This document shows, piece after piece, positions 8,017 to 15,420 of a DNA stretch of 64,000 nt. Every line of letters starts with the position of its first letter. Within the stretch, counting starts at the first letter, position 1. Origin of the DNA: Desulfovibrio sp. UCD-KL4C (GTDB lineage: Bacteria; Desulfobacterota; Desulfovibrionia; Desulfovibrionales; Desulfovibrionaceae); contig NZ_VCNC01000008.1 in NCBI RefSeq assembly GCF_006210265.1, forward strand, positions 1 through 64,000. Direction: 5' to 3'. The notes under the pieces are model-generated. The model was not told the origin of the DNA and ran no database searches. It saw only the letters and a list, made by a program, of their open reading frames with translations. A program made the translations under genes and the position numbers.

Positions 8017-8883
8017 TTGCCCAGCCTCAAGACGTTAATTCTTCATCCAGACTCAAGGGTCCGCTCAGCTATCCGTGAAAGTTTGCGGGGAGTGAAAGTT
8101 GTGCGTTTGCTCGGTGAAACAGTGTGTGCTAATGAAGCTCTTGAGCTGCATAAAGAGGTTAGTTACGGGATTATCTTCTTAGCTCTAGATTTTAATGAAG
8201 GAATTAGCGGTATTGAGCTTGCGCAAACTCTTGGAGCCAGTAAAAATAAGCCGGGATTAATTTTCATAGCTGAGGATGAAACAAACGCATATTTGGCATT
8301 TGAACTCGGCGCAGTCGATTATCTTATTTGGCCTCCCGATGAAGACAGAATGGCAAAAACCGTTGAACGGATTTCCAGATTTAAGAGCCATTTTCGCGAG
8401 ATTCCTGAGCCATCTGATTGGAAGGAGTCTGGCACAGGTGTAGAAACCGGTGAGGAAACTTTACAACTTCCTCTTGAAGAAGAAGAGCAGGATAGATTTC
8501 TGGCCGCTTTGAAACATGCATGGGATTATTCACAAACCCGTCAGCCTGAAATTGAAAAACTTCCCGTCAGTCAAGACGGGCGCATGATTCTTATCCCGTA
8601 TACTCAAATAATTTTCGTAGAAGCCTACGAAGATTATTCCTATGTGCACACCGCAACACAGAAATTTCTTACCTCTCACAGGCTCAAAGCTCTTGAAGAG
8701 CGTCTTGAACCTCACCGTTTTTTCAGAGTTCATCGCAAATATTTAGTAAATCTTGAAATGGTCACGGAAGTAGCTTCTCTGCCTGGCAGTAATTTCATGT
8801 TGCGTACGGCAGGACGTACACGGATAGAGCTTCCCATCAGTAGAAGGCGGATAGGTAAACTGAAACAGATACTGGGGATGTAA
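8017..8883 (+). CDS. LytTR-type response regulator with divergent receiver
   Basis: A 288-residue transcription regulator. The N-terminal half (about 1-120) has a CheY-like fold. A possible phospho-acceptor Asp lies in FLALDFNEG, but the conserved Lys-Pro after strand five is replaced by Trp-Pro (DYLIWPP). After an acidic linker, the C-terminal LytTR DNA-binding domain (about 190-288) includes EAYEDYSYVHT and FFRVHRKYLVNL. I start at TTG 8017 because GGAG lies 6 bp upstream; an upstream TTG at 7951 lacks a ribosome site. It directly precedes a small ORF and acs, so it may control acetate activation. No partner kinase is adjacent. Confidence 0.85.
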   Translation: MPSLKTLILHPDSRVRSAIRESLRGVKVVRLLGETVCANEALELHKEVSYGIIFLALDFNEGISGIELAQTLGASKNKPGLIFIAEDETNAYLAFELGAVDYLIWPPDEDRMAKTVERISRFKSHFREIPEPSDWKESGTGVETGEETLQLPLEEEEQDRFLAALKHAWDYSQTRQPEIEKLPVSQDGRMILIPYTQIIFVEAYEDYSYVHTATQKFLTSHRLKALEERLEPHRFFRVHRKYLVNLEMVTEVASLPGSNFMLRTAGRTRIELPISRRRIGKLKQILGM

Positions 8884-8885
8884 AG

Positions 8886-9047
8886 ATGCCGCTTATCGAA
8901 TCCCTTTCACCGTTTGCCGAATATTATAAGCAAATTTTATCCTGTATGCGTATTGATGAGACTGGAAGAACTGCTTCGGGTTTGAATAAGTTATTTTTAA
9001 TTGAGGTTTGTTTTGGCGCATCAACAAAGGGAGTGTGGCATGGATAG
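8886..9047 (+). CDS. Small ORF (53 aa) overlapping the acs start
   Basis: An ATG follows the LytTR stop codon by 2 bp with GGGGA upstream, and the frame closes with a TAG that overlaps the acs start as ATGGATAG. This arrangement suggests translational coupling between the regulator, the small ORF and acs. The product (starting MPLIESLSPFAEYYKQIL, ending GVWHG) has no motif I recognise. It may be a real small protein, or a leader whose translation exposes the acs ribosome site. Confidence 0.4.
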   Translation: MPLIESLSPFAEYYKQILSCMRIDETGRTASGLNKLFLIEVCFGASTKGVWHG

Positions 9048-10923
9048 TCCTGAACCGCTGGATAGTCTTCTGCACGAAGAGCGGGTGTTCAGACCCTTGC
9101 CTCAGATGATAATCGAGGCTGGAATTAATCCACAGGACTTGATTGCTGCTCGTGCTCGTGCGGACTCTGATCCTTGCTCCTATTGGGAGGAAGCTGCCGA
9201 AGAACTTGACTGGTTTACGAAGTGGGATCTGGTGCTGGATGAATCAAATGCGCCTGAGTACAAATGGTTCACAGGAGCAAGATGTAATATTGTATACAAT
9301 GCGCTTGATCGTCATATCGAAACCGTTAATAAAAATCGTTTGGCCCTGATATGGGAAGGCGAACCGGGCGATTCACGCCAGTTTACATATTATGAGCTTT
9401 ACCGCGCGGTAAATAAGTTCGCTAACGGCTTGCGTTCCCTTGGAGTTACGAAAGGTGATCGCGTTGTTCTTTATATGCCGCAACTTCCTGAAACGGTTAT
9501 TTCAATGCTTGCCTGTGCCAGAATAGGGGCGGTTCACTCGCTTGTTTTCTCCGGTTTTTCAGCAAAAAATCTTCGGGAGCGGATTAGGGAAATTCAGCCA
9601 CGGGTTGTAGTCACTGTAGACGGGTTCTATCGAAATGGTCAGGTCATTCGGCTGAAAGAAGCTGTGGACAGTGCTCTTCTTGATAATCCTTCTGCAAAAC
9701 TTGAGTCTGTTGTGGTTGTTCACAGGGCGAATGTAGAAGTCGAGATGGATTCCACCAGAGACTATTGGTATGAAGATCTTGTACGCCATGAACGCGCTCA
9801 TGCTGCCGCTGAAATAATGGATTCAAGTGATCCTCTCTTTATTCTTCATACCTCAGGTACAGCCGGTAAACCGAAGGGAATAATTCATTCTCACGGTGGT
9901 TACATGGTTGGTGTGCACAGAACTTTCAAATGGGTTTTTGACCTGAAACCTACGGATATTTTCTGGTGCTCGGCTGATCCGGGCTGGATAACAGGTCACA
10001 GTTATCTTGTTTACGGTCCGCTTTTAGCAGGAACTACCACTGTAATGTATGAAGGTCATGCGCTTTATCCTCAGGCCGACAGGCTTTGGAATATTATTTC
10101 AAAATACGGTATATCAATTTTTTATACCTCACCAACGCAGATTCGTACTTTGATGAGATTCGGTCATCGTTATCCAGACCAGCAGGATCTTTCCACTTTG
10201 CGTCTTCTCGGTGCGGTTGGGGAACCTTTCAATCCTGAAGCATGGATCTGGCTTTACGAGAATATAGGGAAAAGTCAGTGCCCTGTTCTCGACACATGGT
10301 GGCAGACAGAGACTGGTATGATTATGATCAGCCCTATGCCCGTATCAGTAATTAAGCCAGGGTCGGTAACAAGGGCTCTTCCAGGCGTTGATGCCGATGT
10401 TGTGAATTTGAAAGGTGAGCCTGTACCTGCCGGAAAAGGTGGATTCCTTGTCATCAAAAAACCGTGGCCTGCAATGTTTAGTGCCGTTTTAAATGACGAA
10501 AGAGCTCTTGTTGAATATTACTGGGGAGTTATACCTGGAATGTTCTATGCCGGAGATGTGGCTCGCAAAGATGAAGATGGCTATTTCTGGATTCAGGGGC
10601 GCGCGGATGATGTCTTAAACATCGCCGGACATCGTATTGGATCTGCTGAAGTTGAAAGTGCTTTGACTGGGCATCACGATATTGCGGAAGCTGTTGTAAT
10701 AGGTATACCGGATAAGATTAAGGGAGAAGTTGCGAAGGCTTTTGTTACACTTCTTTATGACGCAGAAGAGTCTGATGAGTTGCACAAAGAGTTGATAGAT
10801 CATATTCACCGCGAGCTTGGAACAATCGTTGTGGTTAAAAGCATTGAATTCTGTGACGAGCTGCCAAAGACCTCCAGCGGAAAAGTAAAGCGGATGGCCT
10901 TAAAAGAAAGGGAAGAGTTGTAG
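9040..10923 (+). CDS. acs: Acetyl-CoA synthetase (AMP-forming)
   Basis: A 627-residue enzyme that activates acetate with ATP and CoA through an acetyl-adenylate. The phosphate loop TSGTAGKPKG lies near residues 270-280, the A5 region WWQTETG follows, and the C-terminal domain ends in PKTSSGKVKR with the lysine that GNAT enzymes acetylate. I chose the ATG at 9040, with GGGAG 5 bp upstream, over a TTG at 9001. It is preceded by a LytTR regulator in the same direction and followed by a strong two-way terminator. In a sulfate reducer it may recover acetate or feed biosynthesis. Confidence 0.93.
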   Translation: MDSPEPLDSLLHEERVFRPLPQMIIEAGINPQDLIAARARADSDPCSYWEEAAEELDWFTKWDLVLDESNAPEYKWFTGARCNIVYNALDRHIETVNKNRLALIWEGEPGDSRQFTYYELYRAVNKFANGLRSLGVTKGDRVVLYMPQLPETVISMLACARIGAVHSLVFSGFSAKNLRERIREIQPRVVVTVDGFYRNGQVIRLKEAVDSALLDNPSAKLESVVVVHRANVEVEMDSTRDYWYEDLVRHERAHAAAEIMDSSDPLFILHTSGTAGKPKGIIHSHGGYMVGVHRTFKWVFDLKPTDIFWCSADPGWITGHSYLVYGPLLAGTTTVMYEGHALYPQADRLWNIISKYGISIFYTSPTQIRTLMRFGHRYPDQQDLSTLRLLGAVGEPFNPEAWIWLYENIGKSQCPVLDTWWQTETGMIMISPMPVSVIKPGSVTRALPGVDADVVNLKGEPVPAGKGGFLVIKKPWPAMFSAVLNDERALVEYYWGVIPGMFYAGDVARKDEDGYFWIQGRADDVLNIAGHRIGSAEVESALTGHHDIAEAVVIGIPDKIKGEVAKAFVTLLYDAEESDELHKELIDHIHRELGTIVVVKSIEFCDELPKTSSGKVKRMALKEREEL

Positions 10924-10980
10924 AAATCTCGGGAGACTTATGCCTTTTTAGTTTGGTTGTTAATATTTAATAAAACGCAA

Positions 10981-11014
10981 AACACCCCTGAATTTATATT
11001 TCAGGGGTGTTTTT
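10981..11014. terminator. Two-way terminator between acs and the phosphate genes
   Basis: A 12-bp perfect stem (10981-10992 with 11000-11011, arm AACACCCCTGAA) is followed by T-runs on both strands, between two converging genes. Confidence 0.9.
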
Positions 11015-11035
11015 GTGTGAGATATATGTGTAATT

Positions 11036-11713
11036 TTAGCGGGATAACATCGCACGAAGGATATCTGCGCATCCTTCTGCTTCATGAGCCATTTCGCTAA
11101 GGCAATCTACAAAGTGCATAAGCTGGTAAATATCTTTAAAATCCATATCTGAGTTATAGATTTTGCGTGTTAAATCTTTTCTTAATTCAACCGCTTTTGC
11201 ATAATGTTTGCGGACTTTTCTAATTTTTCTTTTGGTACTTTCACGGTCAAGGGAAGTTCCGTTGTGAAGCCCGATAGTCGACTTAAGAGCCGGTCCTAAA
11301 CGCATTGTAGTATCATTTACTTCAGAAAGGAGAATAATCAAATCTTTCTGGTAGTTTTCAGGAATACTTACTTTGCGCATGGCAAGCCACTGAAGAGCCT
11401 CCTGTGCGTTGTCGAGGATGTTATCCTGACTGCGTGTGTAGTTAAAGAACAAGGTCTTATCTACAGACATAAACATGCTGTGCGGCAGGTGATTACGGAT
11501 AGATCTTTTGATCTTATCGGCTTCACTTTCCACTTTGTCTATCTGGTCAATAAGATCTCCGAATTCTTTGCAAGTAGTATTGCCGATAACATAGCATTCA
11601 ACTGAGTCATTGATTATTTGGATGCACTCAGCAATCTTGTTGTAATGCTTTGTCAATCCATCCATAGGATTCTTAGAAACTATTAAATCTAGAAAGGGCA
11701 GACGAAAACGCAT
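11036..11713 (-). CDS. PhoU-like (DUF47) partner of phosphate transporter
   Basis: A 225-residue all-helical protein of the DUF47/PhoU-like family, with acidic helices such as LIDQIDKVESEADKIKR and CLSEMAHEAEGCADIL. Members of this family are encoded beside Pit transporters and are thought to modulate their activity. It lies 22 bp downstream of pit in the same direction. No membrane segment is visible. Confidence 0.88.
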   Translation of the reverse strand: MRFRLPFLDLIVSKNPMDGLTKHYNKIAECIQIINDSVECYVIGNTTCKEFGDLIDQIDKVESEADKIKRSIRNHLPHSMFMSVDKTLFFNYTRSQDNILDNAQEALQWLAMRKVSIPENYQKDLIILLSEVNDTTMRLGPALKSTIGLHNGTSLDRESTKRKIRKVRKHYAKAVELRKDLTRKIYNSDMDFKDIYQLMHFVDCLSEMAHEAEGCADILRAMLSR

Positions 11714-11735
11714 ATTGCCTCCTTATATTTTATTA

Positions 11736-12971
11736 TCAGATGCAAGCCCATTTGAGCAGGCTGAATATTATTATGCTGGTCAGAGCTGCTATTGGTACAG
11801 TAAGTAGCCAGTAAACGACAATCTTACCAAGTATTTTAAAATTAACAGCAGAGAAACCTCTTGCCAAACCAACACCGACGACTGATCCGACGGCAGCATG
11901 GGTAGATGATACTGGAAGACCCATATTGGAGGCAACAAGAACTGTTGTTGCGGCTCCGAAATCTACGGCAAAGCCACGGGTGTTGGTAAGTGTTGTAATT
12001 TTAGTACCAACTGTTCCCATTACTTTATGCCCAAGGAGAGCTATACCTATAGCAATACCTATTCCTCCCATAACCAGCAACCCTATAGGAACCTCGGCAT
12101 TGGCTGAAAGAACGTGTTCCTTGGAAATAAGGTAGATGGCTGCTACTGGTCCGATTGCGTTAGCAACATCATTTGCTCCCTGCGAAAGGGCGACATAACA
12201 GGATGTTCCTACTTGTAGCTTTCTGAATGTTTCTTCAACAGCTTCAGCTCCTTGCTCAGGATCTCCGACTAGTTTTGATACGCCAAGTCTTCCGGCAAAC
12301 CAGACTGCCCCTGAAATGGCAAAAGCAAGAGCCAGCGAGCCTAAGAAAGGAAGATGCAGGTTTTTCCCATATGGTGTCTTGTAGAGAAAGGAAAGAGAAA
12401 TAAGTAAAACAGTAAGCCCCATCCAGATTGGAGCCCATTTTTTGGCTTGATGTATGAAATCCTTTTGAAAAAGGATTGTCTTACGTATATGTGTAAAAAT
12501 AAAATAAGCTATGGTTGCAGCAAAGAATGGAGAAATAATCCAGGACATAACGATCCCGACCATTTTCATCCAGTTTACAACATCCGGCCCGCCTGCAACC
12601 AGTCCGAATCCGAGGATACTACCGACGATTGAGTGGGTAGATGAAACCGGCAGTGCCGTAAGTGTTGATATCAAAACCCATAATCCGGCAGCAAGTAGCG
12701 AGGCAAACATGCCAATCATTACTATTTTAGGATCAGCAATAGCATCGGCATTGATGATCCCTTTACTGACAGTTGCAGTTACCTGTGATCCAAGGAAGAC
12801 CGCTCCGGCGAAGTTTAGTACCCCCGCAATGAGAACCGCTTGCTTAATACTGATTGCTTTTGCCCCGACTGCCGATGCCATGGAGTTCGCCACGTCATTT
12901 GCACCTAGGTTAAAAGCCATCATGAACCCTGCGAACAGGGCCAGATAGAAAAATACATCATAAATATCCAT
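11736..12971 (-). CDS. pit: Low-affinity inorganic phosphate transporter
   Basis: A 411-residue membrane transporter of the PiT family, moving phosphate (usually as a metal-phosphate complex) with protons or sodium. The duplicated PiT signature appears twice, as LGANDVANSMASAVG near residue 23 and QGANDVANAIGPVA near 265, each followed by SSTHS/SSTHA motifs in the same half. About ten membrane segments are visible. It is followed by its PhoU-like partner and preceded 44 bp upstream by a PhoR-like kinase gene in the same direction. Confidence 0.93.
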   Translation of the reverse strand: MDIYDVFFYLALFAGFMMAFNLGANDVANSMASAVGAKAISIKQAVLIAGVLNFAGAVFLGSQVTATVSKGIINADAIADPKIVMIGMFASLLAAGLWVLISTLTALPVSSTHSIVGSILGFGLVAGGPDVVNWMKMVGIVMSWIISPFFAATIAYFIFTHIRKTILFQKDFIHQAKKWAPIWMGLTVLLISLSFLYKTPYGKNLHLPFLGSLALAFAISGAVWFAGRLGVSKLVGDPEQGAEAVEETFRKLQVGTSCYVALSQGANDVANAIGPVAAIYLISKEHVLSANAEVPIGLLVMGGIGIAIGIALLGHKVMGTVGTKITTLTNTRGFAVDFGAATTVLVASNMGLPVSSTHAAVGSVVGVGLARGFSAVNFKILGKIVVYWLLTVPIAALTSIIIFSLLKWACI

Positions 12972-13015
12972 TAAAGATAAACCTCTTGTTGAAAACTTAT
13001 AAAGTTTTATCGACG

Positions 13016-14794
13016 TTATTCGCCGTGTGCTACCGGGAGCTTAACGCAGAATGCGGAGCCTTTATCGGTAGATTTATCAGTTGGGCTTTCAACCCATATG
13101 TCCCCATTAAAATTACGAACAAGGCTACGACAGATAGCAAGTCCTAATCCTGAGCTGCCGCTTTCGACAGCATTTTCATCAAGTTTAAAGAAACGTTCGA
13201 AAATTCTTTCTGCGTCAGAAGGCAGGATTCCAGGCCCTTCATCAACAATTCTTATCGTTATTGATTGCTCTTCCCGCTTTGTTTCAATTTTAATAGAGCT
13301 GTTTTCCGGAGCATATTTGATGGCGTTTTCCAGCAGGTTTTCAAAGATTTGAATTAATCCTTCATCTGTACCTACAACCAGCTCATCAGGAATGTTCCCT
13401 TTAGTTATTTGTATATTTTTAGTAGCGGCGATTTTGGTCAGGTTATTAATGCTGTGAAGAATTGTTGCGTTAAGGCTTGTCGGTTCCGAGCGAAGTTTTT
13501 TGCCGGAATATTCACTGCGTGCAAGAGCAAACATGCCTGTAATTACTTTTGACATGTGATTTGCATTTTCGAGGATAATGTTCAAAAATTTAGAAAGAGT
13601 TTGAGAATCCTGCGGAGGATTATCAATAATTGTTTCAGTGTATCCCTTAATGCTTGTCAGCGGAGTGCGAAGCTGGTGCGAAGCATTGGAAACAAAGTCT
13701 CTAAGTATCATTTCGATGCGGCGTACTTCACTGATATCATGGAATACAAGGATTAATTTACGGCGATTGCTGGAATCATTGAAAGAGCAGACTGTGACGT
13801 TAAGTGAACGTCCGTCAGGGAAGTCTAAAATTATCGAATCTGATTTAGTGTCATTTGAATTGTTAATGATAGTGTCAACTGAGTCCTGAATTTCATGGCG
13901 TGTGAGGACTTCAAGAGGCATTCTGCCTTTGCTGTCTTTTGTTTCAGGAACAATTTCGGTCATAGAGTTATTAACAGATTCAATCTTTCCGTCAGTATCA
14001 AGAACCATGATGCCTTCTTTCATGTTGTCAAACATAGCATCAAGTTTGTTCTTTTGATCTTCAATGATTTCAATATGACCTTGAATTTTGCGGGCCATTG
14101 TATTGATAGAATCCGCTAGCAGTTGATATTCCCCCCCGGGGATTATGCGGATACGTTTGTTATAATCACCTTCGCCTATTGCACGAGCTGTTGCGGAAAT
14201 TTCTGTTACAGCGGCTGAGGTTCTCTTACCTATATATATAAGGAGTAAGGCTGAGCCTATCGCTATTAAAAGCAGGATGACGGCAAAGTGTATTTTTACG
14301 CGATCAAGCCGTTCGCCGATCACTGAATACGGGAGAGCTAGGCGCAGGAATTCCCCTTCTTTGTTCATGGTCTTTGCGACATAGAGCATGCGGGTGTCGA
14401 GTGTTTTGCTGAATCTTATATTTTCGCCTGATCCGCTTGCTTCGGCAGCAATAACTTCAGGTCTGTTTGAATGGTCATCAAGTTTAGGGAGTCGTTTTTC
14501 CTGAACTTCAGAATCTGCTAAGACCTTGCCGTCTTTAATGTATGTGATTCTGATTCCAAGAGCATGACCAAGCTGGGTGACTTGGCTCTGAAAGGCCGAT
14601 GTCCCAGGAGATTCTTCGCTTTTGCTGATTTGTCCACGGACGTAATTAAGTAATCTGGAAGTATTCTGCTCGCTTGAATTGGCCAGTTCATTGGCTACTG
14701 TTCCATAGTAAAACCAAAAAGTAAGCAACAGGGCGCAAAGCATCACAGCCCATCCCCAGAGTAGAATTTTCATATGTAAAGATTTCTTGGGCAA
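13016..14794 (-). CDS. PhoR-like membrane sensor histidine kinase
   Basis: A 592-residue sensor kinase. The order is TM1 (about 9-30), a periplasmic domain of roughly 140 residues, TM2 (about 170-189), HAMP (190-245), PAS (about 255-355), the phosphorylated His373 in SNASHQLRTPLTS, and an ATPase domain with NLLENAIKYAP, DEGPGI and GSSGLGLAI. The TTG at 14794 is chosen because GGAGG lies 5 bp upstream; a longer frame adds 29 residues without support. The kinase type and its place before pit suggest phosphate sensing, but no response regulator lies next to it. Confidence 0.88.
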   Translation of the reverse strand: MPKKSLHMKILLWGWAVMLCALLLTFWFYYGTVANELANSSEQNTSRLLNYVRGQISKSEESPGTSAFQSQVTQLGHALGIRITYIKDGKVLADSEVQEKRLPKLDDHSNRPEVIAAEASGSGENIRFSKTLDTRMLYVAKTMNKEGEFLRLALPYSVIGERLDRVKIHFAVILLLIAIGSALLLIYIGKRTSAAVTEISATARAIGEGDYNKRIRIIPGGEYQLLADSINTMARKIQGHIEIIEDQKNKLDAMFDNMKEGIMVLDTDGKIESVNNSMTEIVPETKDSKGRMPLEVLTRHEIQDSVDTIINNSNDTKSDSIILDFPDGRSLNVTVCSFNDSSNRRKLILVFHDISEVRRIEMILRDFVSNASHQLRTPLTSIKGYTETIIDNPPQDSQTLSKFLNIILENANHMSKVITGMFALARSEYSGKKLRSEPTSLNATILHSINNLTKIAATKNIQITKGNIPDELVVGTDEGLIQIFENLLENAIKYAPENSSIKIETKREEQSITIRIVDEGPGILPSDAERIFERFFKLDENAVESGSSGLGLAICRSLVRNFNGDIWVESPTDKSTDKGSAFCVKLPVAHGE

Positions 14795-15153
14795 ATCTCC
14801 CTCCAAACCTGTATGCTTATTTAAGAACAGAGACCGTTTACTAGTTTTGTTACAGAGGAGTAACAAGCACGATAATGTCATTAGGTCAAGTTATAGAAAA
14901 ATCATTGTTATTTCTAATAATCGTTACAACCCTTGAAGATTATAACGATTGATCAGCAAACATCAATTGTTACAATTGGGTGACAATTTGCTCTCTGGCT
15001 ATGTATCATTCTTGTGTAAGAAATAATATCGGGAAGTGTGCTACAAATAAAGAGCTGTTATGTGCGATATTTGGCTTATTGAGTGTTTATGTTTTTTATT
15101 ATATTAGTACCACCTTAGCTGGAGAATAAATATTTGGAGAGGATTAATATAAA

Positions 15154-15393
15154 ATGTCTGAAAAGATTGAAAGAGCAATACAGAAACTCGTAATAAGCGG
15201 GCCGGTTCCGTTAGAAGTTCTTGCTGAAAAATTGGGAAAGAACCCTAAAACATTGTTGCGCGAAGTGAATCCGGATGATCCAAAGGCGAAACTTGGAGCT
15301 GAAACGCTCATGGAAATTATGCGAATTACAGGTAGCGTGGAGCCTCTTAAGTTGATGGCTGCGCAAATGAATTGTGTTTTAGAGTCGGAATAA
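15154..15393 (+). CDS. Small CII-like DNA-binding protein
   Basis: A 79-residue protein whose composition and the phrase NPKTLLREVNPDDPKAKLG recall the phage regulatory CII (CP76) family, in which such a helix-turn-helix binds operator DNA. The N-terminal half reads as a compact helical bundle. GGAGAGG lies upstream of the ATG. No other phage gene is nearby, so it is a stand-alone gene, either a domesticated regulator or a remnant. It stands in a long gap between two minus-strand genes. Confidence 0.6.
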   Translation: MSEKIERAIQKLVISGPVPLEVLAEKLGKNPKTLLREVNPDDPKAKLGAETLMEIMRITGSVEPLKLMAAQMNCVLESE

Positions 15394-15420
15394 TCTGTTT
15401 TAAATGAACTGTGTAAGTTT

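Noticed and set aside
7848-8030. 60-codon minus-strand frame upstream of perR
   Set aside because: It has no ribosome site and no recognisable features, and overlaps the LytTR start region.
14965-14977. AATTGT-T-ACAATT palindrome as a Pho box
   Set aside because: It lacks the direct-repeat pattern of Pho boxes and lies 170 bp from the kinase gene.
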